Part shown: positions 43,288 through 54,400 of the stretch, in pieces
How positions within the stretch are numbered: position 1 is the stretch's first letter
Layout of the letters: each line of letters begins with the position of its first letter
Source: Cyathus striatus
Lineage: Eukaryota > Basidiomycota > Agaricomycetes > Agaricales > Nidulariaceae
Assembly: GCA_025738555.1 (NCBI GenBank)
Contig: JAOVFP010000011.1
Coordinates: 682,001 to 746,000 of the forward strand
Length of the DNA stretch: 64,000 nt
Direction: 5' to 3'
Translations under genes and position numbers: made by a program
Notes under the pieces: generated by a model
Database searches by the model: none
Told to the model about the DNA's origin: nothing
What the model saw: only the letters and a program-made list of their open reading frames with translations

Positions 43288-46271
43288 ATTGGCGCTGTGA
43301 GGTTTTAAGCTACACTTCGCTTGTAGAGTATTCCTGGGGGATATATTCTTAGATTAGATAATAATATGGACCACGGTCGGGCAGTATGACAATAAGTATC
43401 AATGGTGAGATGGGAGTAGGATGGATATAGGGATCGAAATCAATTCTCGTGATATGCATAAGTTATATATATTCATAAACATCTATTTTTTTTGCTTGAT
43501 GAAGGCACTTGAACGCTGGGTGGTATGTCATGAAAACTAAGTTTGCCCTGCATGGCATTATGGTGCTCTGAAATGCCATAATGCAAAGGTCATACCGTAA
43601 TGTTTATAAGCGAGGACGAAACCACACAAAGCATTGTAAAACTTGGTAATAAGGATTGTAATACACGCATTTCTCTAAATGCTTTATAAAGCTAGCTAAT
43701 CTTACAATAGATTTCAAGAAAGACTTAACCCCTTTTGTAAAATCAGATATCTTCCTTATTTCTCTACAGGGAACCGGTCAGAAAGAGTAGGTAATTGCAA
43801 AATAATGGTTTTTACTAATTCTAGTGTACTACATTCAGTGATCAGCATGTAAGTCTAACTACGCACACTTCACCGCTGATACACAATCAGGGTAAGTAAC
43901 AGTCAACAAATATGCTTACCGGTAATTTAACTTACCTATGCAGATTTTACAACTTAGCTAGATCCCTCTCCAAGTGTTCTTGAAGCTGCGATAAGCAGCA
44001 AGTCCTCTGCCCTTTTATATGTTTTGGCGAGTACTTTAGTCAGCCATACACCGGATCTTGCGTATTCTCGGCAAAGACAGGTCTAAGTTCCGGAATCAGG
44101 TACAATTTAGCTCCGACTCTCCTGGACCGTTCCTTTAGCCCACACAATTGTTCTCATGACCGCAGTATCCTAGGATTATGAATACTAAATCCTATCACAC
44201 ACACTAAGGCATTGAGTCGAACACTGTGGAGGAGGATATTGGCTTGACAGTATCCTCTCAACAAAGAAATATGCGAGTGGGTGGCACATCTGTCCAACCC
44301 TTCAGATCCTAGTGAGGTCGCATGAGAGATGAAGTTGGGGGGTAAGCGTAACCTGACATTCTCGAAGTGTACATACGACGTTTATGTAGGTAAGCTACAC
44401 GAGGTAAACGATGAGTAAGCGACAGTATGTATGGAGTGAGGTAACGGAGATGAAAAACGCATTTTTGCCATGCAGGCAGAATGCCTGCTCTACAACACTT
44501 GCCAAGTTCCCTTACTCTCCCCCCCCTGACATCGCCAAACATTGTACAAACAAGTTATGTTGTATTGTTTGGAGGTCTCAGACAAATACTTACATAATCA
44601 CACTATTCTCAATGTGAAGCCAAGCGAGATTGTAATTAAAGTACATACTTGATAGCATTCAAATAGTACTACTACTTATTAGATTTAGTACTTTAGTGCT
44701 TAACTAAATATTGCAAGGGGCTCAACTATCAATTTAGGACTGCTTTATTCACAAAGCAAGTAAAATATCGTATTAAAAGTATGTAATTTACTGTAATATA
44801 CACATATATGAACATAAACAACATCGATGGCATGTAAGTGGGCGTAGAAGAGCTGGGCCCATAGGGCCCATCCTGCCGTTCCACTAACAAGACACCCCGC
44901 CTCGGCTTCAAGCGTTCTACTTACCATACGCGGGTGCGGTGGACCGACACGGTCACCCACTAAGCGGACGCGCCACTCCACTTCCCACCGGAGTCCTACC
45001 CCCTTCTCCCGAGTCCCTCCACCAGCCACCCACCTCCCGCCTTGTACCACCCATTACCCTTTCCCGCCGTTCCCTTCCGTCCTTGTGCCCTTGCTTGTGT
45101 TGGTCTTGGCGCGTCGCTGGTCATTTGCCGATGTGCCGCATTGCGCTGTGGATGGCGCTGGCCCGACGCTCGGTCTTCTTTCGTAATGTGGCTCTGCCCT
45201 CTTTATTCTGAAGGGGCCGGGGCATGACGAGGGGAGCGGACAATGGATGTGGGGAGGATAGGTGGGGAGGAGATTGGGAGGAGAGGTAAACGACGTTCGT
45301 TGATGCGTTCAACTGAGCGCGTTCTCACACACACGTGACCACATCGTGAGATCAAATGTTCATTTTTGGAAATGTCAGGGGGGGGGAGAGCAGGGTGCGC
45401 TACACTTGCCTACGTTTTTCTCCATTCTACCCCATCCATTGGCTGTTATGTCGCTGGGTGTTAGCTGGATCATAAATACACTGATCTTAGAAAATAAAGG
45501 GGTACATATTATATTATTTGGGCAATGTTGTACTTGTATTTTAACTGTAGTAAAATATTAGAGAATGGTTAATATTAATAATAATGCGACCCACACTAAT
45601 AAGAGACATTTCGTAATGGCCTGTACCTTGAGATGTATTGTAGTGTTATCATAATATCTTAACCAAGGTATTTCAACTGTATTGTGTTGATGATAAATCC
45701 TTAATACATTGCAATGATTTTACGACTTTCGTGACATACAGCTGTACGTTCGGCGTCGTTGAGCTTTCAAATTGATAGCACATGATAATATGTGGTATTT
45801 GAACACATATTGGAGATTCTCTCGCAGGTACTAATAATATGTGAACGCCCTCGACTTCTGGTAGATGCGACATAAGTCAATGAATTTCGGAAAAGAAAGA
45901 GGGACTCGACGACAGTGTGCAGTGTGCACAAACGCCGAAGTTGTCTGTCTTTTGAATTCTGGATGGGCGTCCCGCGATGGTTGTCAGAAATGCATCATAT
46001 TGTCAGTTAAAGCGAGATCAATATGCATACGAATACTATGAGCCAATCGTGAGGTCGAACATGTTCGATCCTGAACAGCGCTGGGCCGTCAACTTTGCTC
46101 GTTGAAGTTCGGAGATTGTAATCTACATTACCCAGCCACATGCAATGGCTGCGCTAAAATCAGAGAATGGACTTACCGACGGTAGTATATAATCAAGTGT
46201 ACAGCAAGAACATCAGAAAAGCAAAGTTCTTCGTGTTTAAGATAAAAATAATTCTACACGGAATACGTAAA
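43288..46271. other. Region without a confident gene
   Basis: Short frames at 44309-44617, 44745-45050 and 44939-45227 lie in a locally GC-rich patch (44930-45240) and shadow one another. Diverged promoter-like sequence of copy C runs to about 43500. No domain or RNA gene was recognised. Confidence 0.45.
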
Positions 46272-47485
46272 TTATGGCTTTTGGTGAGAAGAGGTAGGCA
46301 GAGGAACAATGGTTTCGTTTGAGCTTCGAGATCCTGAAAAGACATCACTATAATTTGGTGGAAGTGTTGCTTCTCCTTCGCTTCGGCTTTCCAGGCCTAT
46401 AGGACCAGCATCTAACTCTCGCCGAGGCATAGAGGATGGCACATAGTAAGAGCCCCTTCTCCCATTTGAAAGTGGAGGATCCGCCGTGGAAGGTTCAACT
46501 GGAAGGTCTCTTCGTTTATGAATGACTTCTCCAGATGGATTGGAGTGAACCATGCCTGTGAAGTTTGTGGCAGATAAAACGAGAGTACTGGCAGTGTTGG
46601 AGTATCTCATATCGGGTCGTAAATCGAATGGCTCTAGTATTCTGTCATTCCCTGGTGTTTGTTCCCGGTTGAAAAGCAAAGCATTTTGCTGCTGTATTGC
46701 TACTGATCTGGATTTTCGTTTTCGAATGAACCATATAACTAGGCTTATAATTGCTATCCCAGCAATCGCCCCAACTACACCCCCAACTATAACCCCAACT
46801 GGAATGGTTTTTTTCGAGTTTTCCGAAGAACTCGACGGTGTGGTAGACGTCGACGAAGTAATAGAGGTGCTCGAGGAGGAAGCTTCCCCTGGTAATTTCG
46901 AAGTACTTGTCGTTGATGTATAACTTGAACCACTCCGTAAAAGGGTTGAACTAAACGTAGTTGTATCTGGAGTTAATTGTCGAGATGCTGTTTGGATTGA
47001 TGATGCGGATGGTATTAGTGATGTTGCTGTAGGTATGTTACTCTCCGTCGGAAAAATCGTGGTTGTAACATCTATGATAAAGATGTTGTTTTCGACGCCT
47101 TGAGCCAGAACACCCGACTGACCCACAACTACAAAGGTGAGAACCCTATAGTAAACTTAGTCCCGTTTTATATCTGAAGTTGTTAAATGATCATACTCTG
47201 GAGTTGCGTTGGATGGTACTTGTATTTCAAGCGAAGTCATAGAAGGTAAATTGACTGTAGCTGCCGTAAAACCGTTGTTTGTAGGTGTCGGCATTATAGT
47301 TACACGGCTAAGAACATAATGAATATTCATATTTTATGGATTCAGAATAGTGCCTACTCAGGATGGTCCTCAGGATCTGACGCGGTCGGGCTAGTCCAGG
47401 TAACAGTAACAGTTCCTCCTGGTGCGACCGCGGTTGGGATTACGCCCAGGTTCATCATCAGTTGCATGGTGGTAATATACATAGT
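46272..47485 (-). CDS. Single-pass membrane protein family, copy D (apparently intact)
   Basis: Exons 47485-47358, 47307-47197 and 47145-46272 join in frame through GT-AG introns of 50 and 51 nt. Beginning at ATG 47482 or 47467, the protein reads NLGVIPTAVAPGGTVTVTWT, MPTPTNNGFTAATVNLPS, SLEIQVPSNATPE, VLTFVVVGQSGVLAQGVENN, a long Ser/Thr-rich stalk (likely O-glycosylated), a helix (GVIVGGVVGAIAGIAIISLVIW), RKRKSR, LLFNREQTPGNDRILEPFDL, SATNFTGMVHSN, PRRELDAGPIGLESRS and LPPNYSDVFSG, then a short polar end. Type I topology is inferred. The PPNY motif could recruit a WW-domain ubiquitin ligase. A signal peptide is not evident; an upstream exon ending at 47550 may be untranslated. Confidence 0.7.
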
Positions 47486-48714
47486 CTGCTAAAGTCCACT
47501 AGTCATTAGCATTTTATTATTCGTTCAAATTCATGTAAACTGTTCTCACCGAATGTTCTAATAAGCAAAGCTCAGATTCAAGTTCGACTTTAGGTCTTTC
47601 CTGGTATATCACTCTCTCTTAGACTCGATTAAAGTAAGGTAGAGGGGTAGGATACAAAATGTTACGGATAGAAGGATAAGAGGAGGTTGTATATAGGAAT
47701 TGAATACAAGCTATGTATTATATCTGTTCGTGACCTTCTATCTTTCTTCGATAAACATAGACAGGGTGGGACCAACAGTGTTCTCAATGTCGTTATGATG
47801 GGAAATAGATCATACGTCGTATATTAGAGGAGATGGTTATGCACAACATAAACACTCTTGCGAACTTGTGAATAGTAATGGAATGGCATTTGAACGAGTT
47901 TCAGTATCAAGTTATCGGCACAGAAAAGAAAATACGACGAAATTCCGCACACTATTTAATATATCCAAGGCATTTCAACTTTCACAGGAATTAATTCGAT
48001 CAAGGCCTGTGCGATGTATGTCAACAAGACCGTAATAAATGATGGTGCTAGAAGGAGATGCATACCTGTCTATTCGAGGTTCAGTACTGTAGCACTGTGG
48101 GTGGGTGGAGTCGGGAACATTATATATGTAGGGAATCTGAAGCCAAATAGTATAGATCCACAAGATCCCATGCACTTTTCGTTGAATTTTTGTTTGCTTT
48201 TTATTCCTGCTTCATGTCGGTGGCGCTGTCACGTTGAAAACATCTAATGATTAATCAAATCAGCAGCAGTTTGTTCCATGAATTACGAAGATCGTAGCCT
48301 TCACGACCGGTATCAAAAATGCTATGGTAGAACACAAAACAGTAAAAATTTGAGAGTGAGTAGGAATATTCAATAGAGTGTAAGTACGTAGTTCGTACAT
48401 ACTTATCGTATTGCACCGTGGACTGTGGTTGGTAGGAATCCTAGGGTCCATCCGCTTTGCCGAAGATGCTGGCCACGACTATCAGTTGTGCACTCACGTT
48501 TGATTCCAAATCAATTATTATTAGATTCAGACTTGGCTTGAGACTTGAGTTACGATATAGTATAACTCACAAGCACACATGTACTGAGTCAATAGTAATC
48601 ACAATGTACGTCGCGTTTGATTCTCTGTGTCGTAGGTTTCCAGGTCTTATGGTAGGAAAGAAGAGTTGAGTTTGGTTCTATTTATATTTGCGCATTATTT
48701 GTACACAATGCTAC
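47486..48714 (-). repeat. Duplicated upstream region of copy D
   Basis: Matches 31991-33060 and 54450-55385. It contains a probable 5' intron (donor at 47549, GGTGAGAACAG; branch-like CTAATGAC; acceptor TTTAGCAG at 47486). Similarity to the copy E flank runs to the CTTGAGTTACGATATAGT motif at about 48545, after which the sequence is unique up to the mariner element. Confidence 0.7.
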
Positions 48715-48904
48715 TACAGTTTGCGACACTTAAACACCACAAATTTTATTATGGTAGGAAAATGAATTTTTTATGGCAAACTAATTATAGATTCAGAATC
48801 GGAAGGTCAAAATACGTACAAAAATGATGTTTTTGTGAAATTCCCACGATAAAATAGCTGTGCCAAATTTTTTGGCAAAAAAATCAACATGTTACTAGCC
48901 TAAT

Positions 48905-49440
48905 TTAGGATACAATAGCCTCAAGTGCCATCATAGCACAATTTGAGACTTGACAGTGTTGATGATGCTGTCTAACAGCCCATTCTGCTGCTTCACCTGT
49001 TAAACCACACCTATATGCACTCATAAATCACCATGTTCGGTTTATAAAATGACAAATAACATCCAGAGGACAAGCATCTAGATATTTCACAGCTGCTTTT
49101 TTTGCATCTTGAAAGGTTCTTTTATATTCTTCACAATACTGATATTTTTCCCACCCCCAGTACTGTCAAAGTGTATGCTCAATAATTTAAATTTGTAATA
49201 TTATTAAAACATACATACCATTTCTATTGGGTTCAATTCACAATGAAATATTGGCAGAAACATACAAATATGTCCAGCATTAGTGATTAATATCTTAAGC
49301 ATTGACTTCTGATTGACAAAATCATCTTGCTGGCTAAGTAGATGGGCCATGCAGCAATCTTTACTTTCAAAAGGGCAAACTGGTGAGCATTTTGCATGAA
49401 GGTGAGTAACATCAGCCCAGTGAAGCAATTCAGAGGCTGT
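48905..49440 (-). pseudogene. Mariner-type transposase, C-terminal half, one TGA
   Basis: Minus strand: LLHWADVTHLHAKCSPVC, CCMAHLLSQQDDFVNQKSML, AGHICMFLPIFHCELNPIEM, an intron 49219-49163, then YWGWEKYQYCEEYKRTFQDA, FINRTW, TGA at 49030-49028, FMSAYRCGLTGEAAEWAVRQ, stop at 48907. HICMFLPIFHCELNPIEMYW is the third catalytic block of the DDE_3 fold (ELNPIE carries the last acidic residue). The stop lies where the family usually has Arg before FMxAY. The first two catalytic blocks are missing, so the copy is inactive. Confidence 0.8.
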
Positions 49441-49947
49441 TTTTTTTGCAGAATCATATCACTCTGGATGAAAGCATACTAAAAATACATTTATCATGAT
49501 TTTTACCATTTTTTTTATGGCCAAGTGCCAAATTTTTGGGCTAAAAAATCAAAAAATCGGAATTTCGAAAATCTGCTCGTGGAATATTGTAGATTACATC
49601 GTAACTATCCTATTCCGATGATTTTCGGAAGCTAAAAGTCATTTGTGGTTGCTAGAAAATTCACTTATGGTGGTTAGAAAAGCGATTTTTTAGCACCCAG
49701 TGAAGCGATTCAGAGGCCGTTTTTTTTGCGGAATCATATCGCTATCGATGAAAGCATACTAAAAATACATTTTTCATGATTTTTACTATTTTTTATGGCC
49801 AAGTGCCAAATTTTTGGGCTAAAAAATCAAAAAAATCGGAATTTCGAAAATCTGCTCGTGGAATATTGTAGATTACATTGTAACTATCCTATTCCGACGA
49901 TTTTCGGAAGCTAAAAGTCATTTGTGGTTGCTAGAAAATTCACTTAA
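49432..49947. repeat. ~250-bp tandem duplication inside the mariner element
   Basis: 49432-49679 and 49697-49947 are nearly identical: both run from CAGAGGC(T/C)GTTTTTTTTGC through GGCCAAGTGCCAAATTTTTG and CGAAAATCTGCTCGTGGAAT to GTGGTTGCTAGAAAATTCAC. The few differences (GATGAT/GACGAT, TCACTCTGG/TCGCTATCG) show some divergence time. Confidence 0.85.
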
Positions 49948-49981
49948 TAAATTTGTGGTGTTTAAGTGTCGCAAACTGTAG

Positions 49982-51130
49982 GATGGGACGGCGTGCATCA
50001 CGACGACGACGCCGCTGCTATCAAGAACGGTGTTGACGCCACGTTGTCCAGCCTCCTCAACGTCACCTTCTCAACTCCAATCCGTGTGAGCATCAACGTT
50101 GTCACGCCCACGTCAACTCCTTCATCCCCTGTCACCAAGTCCTACAGCGTCATCGACGCGTGTCTGCAAACCCACTCCAACTTCCCTCTCGAGTCTCCTC
50201 AACATCCCCCTCATTCGTCAACGAAACATCGCCAAGGCATCAACGAATCGGTAAGTGTCTCGTTCCACTCATCGCAACTTACCCTGCTACCTCATGTTCC
50301 AACAGCATTGTCTAGACAAGGTGGACCTAACACCAACGAGAACACCTACAGCGTCCAACTCCCACACCCACATTCATACCCATAACGACGACGACCGCCT
50401 TGACATGGGCACCAATGCAAACGCTTACAACAAGGACGAGGTCTGCGCCTGACGGCCACAACAAGAAGTACAGGGCGAACGACGAAGGTGGTACTTGACA
50501 GGAGTGACGGGAGTGGGCACATAGTGAGGGGAGCGAAGAGGACAACAGCGCCCGCTAGACCAGTGCTTGGCAGCCACAGCAGGGAGGAGGAGGATAGCCT
50601 GGACAAGGAGGGACGTCGAGGGTGGTGCGCGGTGGGAGGGGCGGCGGAGACGGACACATAGCACCCAACTGCACACCTTCCACAACAGCGCCAGCCCCCA
50701 GCCCCTCCTCAACCCACCCTTTTCTGTCGTCGTCACCGACGCTGTAAACGGCTCCTGCCATTGCCATCGCCGTGCGTCCAACAACCTCACCGCCAATCGT
50801 GCCCCACCTTCTAGTCCACAATGACGACGACGACACCCCCTTCCCTCCCCCTCCTCCACTTATTGACGACGACGGCGACAATGGTAGCAAGAGCGGCGTC
50901 ATTGGGACATTGTCCAGACCCCTCCAGACCCTTCCTTGAAGACGACGACGCCGCTGGAAGAATGTGCCAACGTCACCAAGCTCCCCTCCTCCCTCCTCCC
51001 CCTGCATCACAGCAACAATGACCGTGCATCATCCAGACCCCTCCAGCCCCCTCTCTGTGTCGTGAACCCCCCTCTTCCCTCTTTCCGTCCCCGGTGTCAC
51101 AACAACGATGAGCCTCATGGTAACAAATAT
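49982..51130. repeat. GC-rich dispersed repeat, copy 2
   Basis: Begins right after the mariner TA (GGATGGGACGGCGTGCATCA). From 49995 to 50260 it is about 85-90 percent identical by eye to 56555-56810 (GACGACGACGCCGCTGCTATCAAG..., GTCTGCAAACCCACTCCAAC). Later blocks match 57000-57590. Frames such as 49966-50385 are open in two copies but not beyond. The mosaic of CCTCC/GACGAC units suggests decayed, once 3-periodic sequence. Confidence 0.65.
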
Positions 51131-51139
51131 ATATCCCAG

Positions 51140-51578
51140 CAGATGATGTTTCTTTATACAAGCCTAGTTGGTGTCCACCGTCCAATCGCTTGATTTATAT
51201 TCCGTTAAACATATGTTCTAAAAAGTCAGATCTAGTGTCGCTATGTTGTACATGGTCATCATGATGAGCATCATACACAAGTATATTTCATAGGAATTGC
51301 GATGATGATCTCTGGCGGGTTGACATTATCATAATCCACTTTCTTAGTTCTGTCAGTTACCACCGCAATGAAAGATGTAAATGCCTTTTAATTATACACA
51401 CCGAGTACGAGCACGTACCACACATAAAATAGTACGAGAATCGTAACCACTTCAAGTCCTTACTTTACCAAGCCAACTGTCAGTCATCCATACGAAATAT
51501 ATACACATTTATGTTTGCAATATTGGATTACTTAGTTCGTTTAAAATCACATTCCCCCAGTCCTAGCGGCAGGCAGCT
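51140..51578. repeat. 5' flank of seven-span family copy 2
   Basis: Matches 62705-63187: TTTATACAAGCCTAGTTGGT, CATATGTTCTAAAAA, then GGGTTGACATTATCATAATC. The duplicated unit begins at about 51140, immediately after the GC-rich repeat. Confidence 0.8.
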
Positions 51579-51905
51579 ATGTCAGATTTCAATCCGAGTC
51601 CTACCTCTTGTCCATCTACAGCTCTTGATCATACGGTAATACAGACTTGGGTGGTCGGGGCTATTATCTCAGGGGTCGGATATGGTATCATCTGCTTAAT
51701 CTACTTTCAATGTATATTCTATATTTCTGATATTTTATACCATAGCTATGCTCGCATTAAGCAGCACGGCTATCGCTGCAAATGCTACTTCTACCTGGAA
51801 CACGACTTTTGATTCAATAAGCTTTCAACTAAAAACATGGATTTCTTCAATGTGCTAGGCCCTGTAGGATCGGCCTCATTTGTCTTGACCAACTGGGCTT
51901 CTGAT
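51579..51905 (+). pseudogene. Seven-span membrane protein family, copy 2 (truncated and frameshifted)
   Basis: It starts like copies 1 and 3 (SDFNPSPTSCPSTALDHTVIQTW). A 47-base stretch present in copy 1 (after 443, from TCCTCTCCAAGTCGATG on) is missing after 51720, shifting the frame so the ORF stops at 51812. The homology ends abruptly at about 51905 (CTTCTGATGGA) where the 3' end of copy E of the other family begins in opposite orientation. It lacks exons 2 and 3. Confidence 0.85.
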
Positions 51906-54400
51906 GGAGGAAGTGGAAGGTAGAAGGATAGTTGTTTCACTTGAGCTTTGAGATCCCGCAAAGACATCACTATAATTTGGAGGAAGTGTTGCTTCTCCTT
52001 CGCTTTGGCTTTCTATGCCTATAGGTCCAGCGTCTAACTCTCGCCGAGGCATAGAGGATGGCACATAGTAAGAACCCCTTCTCCCATTCGAGAGTGGAGT
52101 TTCTGCTGTGGGTGATTCTGCTGCAAGGTCTCTCCGTTTATGAATGACTTCTCCAGGCGGATTGGAGTGAACCATGCCTGTAAAATTAGTAGCAGTTAAA
52201 ATTGGAGTGCTGATAGCGTTGGAATGTCCCATATCGGGTCGTAAATCGAATGGCTCTAGTATTTTATCATTCCCTGTTGTCTGTTCCCGGTTGAAAAGCA
52301 AAGCATTTTGCTGTTGTATTGTTACTGATCTGGATTTTCGTTTTCGAATGAACCATATTGCTAGGCTTATAACTGATATTCCAGCAATTGCCCCAACTAC
52401 ACCCCCAGCTATAACCCCAACTGGGTTGGATTCTTTCGAGCTTTCCGGAGAACTCGATGGTGTGATAGACATCAGCGAAGTAATATAGGTGCTTGAGGAG
52501 AAAGTGGAAGATACTATCGCTGTCAGGTCGCCACGGCTCGATATTTCCCCCGGCAATTCTGAGTTACTCATTGTTGGTGTAGAACTTGAACTACTCTTTG
52601 AAGGGTAGCTAGACGGTGTGGTAGGCGCCGGCGAAGTAATAGGGGTAGTCGAGGAGAAAGTGGAAGGTGTAGAACTTGAACTACTCTGTGACAGGGTTGA
52701 TAAATTACCTGCATCCGAAGACGTGCTTGGTGGCGGTGCAAACCCTAGACTAGTTTGTGTAGGTGTTGTAGCCACACTAGCACTAATGACCCTTCTAGGA
52801 GACGCAGACGGATTTATGGTTAAGATAAATGGATTGTGAGTGACGCCTTGAGCCAGATAACCCGACTGATCTATAACTACTGATACGCCTAGTAAAATAT
52901 AAGGGATATTTTTCGAAATATAATAGACATCTAAGTACCAGTAATACAATTAGAGAATCAAGTCCAAGAGTCCAAGAGTTGGGGTGAGTCCCGAGCTGCC
53001 AACTAGAGTATTCTATATTGAATAACACTATCAAGGGAAGAGTCCAAGGGCTGGGGTTGAGTCCCGCGCTGCCAGTCAAAGTATCTACACGATACGAACC
53101 AAGGGATTCGACACAACGACAATATATTTGGACTACTGATTCCTATAGAAATTACGAGTACTAGATAACTATACTATAAAGAAAAGCCCAAAAGATAATA
53201 CTCAGGAATGTATTTGTACTTCTCCATACCCAGAATAACGCACCCAGTACTAGGCAAGGCAATCGCATACCTTCAGGGAAATACTTCGGACTAGAGGATT
53301 CTTGGGCCACTGGTCCCACCAGATACCGCAACGCATAGCTATCGCTCAGTCTCTCGAATAACCTGGGATGTCCATATGTCTCTTCTGTATAATACTGCCA
53401 CCATGTGGGAAACCACATGCCCCTAGAACTTTGAAACACGCGCCGAACACTTCCCGCGGCACATTGGATAGTGCCATCAGACGCGCCAGCACCGGAAACA
53501 CCGGTGTCCGTTATATCCGAGTACTTGGCCAGATTTAGCACATGTACTAGTGCGTGTCTTGATGCGTGCCTATTAATAGCACGGCGCGGCATTTGATGCA
53601 TCTCTGAAACAGAGTGCGCCCTCATGGATCCTCGTATGGAGGGTCGACCATACCTCTTCAACCATTAGGATGCACTAGAACATTATGACGTACCATTTAC
53701 CTTACCTATCCCATTGCGCATGAGACCGCTGCCATGTAATTAAGTATATAAGTAGTTTAGACATATCTTAGAATACTTTAAGCACTGCACTGGCTGTACT
53801 TCCGTTCTCGCAGTAGAGTACGTTCTGAATCTGATATTGGCATTCCGAGTACAATTCTGAAGTCTGAAATCTGAATCCGAGAGTACCTGAAAGCAATCGC
53901 ATTTAACTACTATTAAAATACCTTGTTCATTTTACTGCTACTTGAAACTCTTACGCCCTCGAATTAAATATAATCTAACTAGAACTTTATGTTCCTTGTT
54001 GGTGGTGTTAAAACTACGTAAATAAACATAATCTAAAAGTTAGTCTTATCACTACAAACCTGGCGACCCTATAGCAAGCTTAGCCCTGTTTTTATATCCA
54101 AAGCTGTTAAAGGATCATACCCTGGAGTTGCGCTGAATGGTACTTGTATTTCAAGCCAACTCGTAAAATGTAAATTGACTGGGGCTACCATAAAATCAGC
54201 GTTTGTAGGTGTTGGCATGATAGTTACAGGGCTAAGAACATAATGAATGTTCATATTTTATGGATTCTGAAGGTACCTACATAGAGTCCCCAGGGAATGG
54301 CGTAAGCGGGTTATTCCAGGTAACAATAACAGTTCCTCCAGGTGTAACTTCGCTTGGGCTTACGCCCAGGTTCATCATCTTTGACATGGTGGTAATATAC
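51876..54400 (-). pseudogene. Single-pass membrane protein family, copy E (split by an LTR, chimeric end)
   Basis: The main exon (52880-51876) encodes VVIDQSGYLAQGVTHNPFIL, a very long Ser/Thr stalk with an internal duplication of SSSSTPT-like blocks, a helix (GVIAGGVVGAIAGISVISLAIW), RKRKSRS, LLFNREQTTGNDKILEPFDL, PRRELDAGPIGIESQS, LPPNYSDVFAG and then SIRSPVGQDK. The last ~10 residues come from antisense sequence of seven-span copy 2. The upstream exons lie beyond the 52881-54051 insertion: 54254-54069 (MPTPTNADFMVAPVN, LEIQVPFSATPG) and about 54387-54290 (VTPGGTVIVTWNNP). The insertion falls in the first ~15 nt of the main exon (acceptor at 54069), so the normal mRNA cannot form unless the insertion is spliced out. 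Confidence 0.7.
52881..54051. mobile_element. Solo-LTR-like insertion in copy E
   Basis: A 1171-bp insertion begins TGATACGCC and ends CTTATCA, so the termini are TGATA...TATCA. CTAC flanks both sides (52877-52880, 54052-54055), a 4-bp duplication. Removing the insertion plus one CTAC restores continuity with copy D at the DNA level. In the plus direction a TATA-like GTATATAAGTAG lies at about 53744 and AATAAA at about 54021, as expected for U3-R-U5. No internal retroviral genes remain. Two internal ~75-bp repeats (TCCAAGAG...GAGTCCCG) occur at 52955-53080. The 166-codon minus-strand frame 53161-53661 is probably chance. Confidence 0.7.

Larger units (their letters stand above)
48717..49978 (-). 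mobile_element. Tc1/mariner-type element with perfect 30-bp inverted ends
   Basis: The left end begins CAGTTTGCGACACTTAAACA and the right end is its exact reverse complement over 30 bp. Both are bordered by TA (48715-48716 and 49979-49980), the target duplication of Tc1/mariner. Length is 1262 bp. It contains the C-terminal part of a DDE transposase and a ~250-bp tandem duplication where the N-terminal part should be. Confidence 0.85.

Noticed and set aside
49966..51193. Several long ORFs in the GC-rich repeat
   Set aside because: The frames are not maintained between the three repeat copies and lie on both strands at once.
53161..53661. 166-codon minus-strand open frame
   Set aside because: It lies wholly inside the solo-LTR-like insertion, antisense to the TATA/AATAAA order, and shows no family signature.
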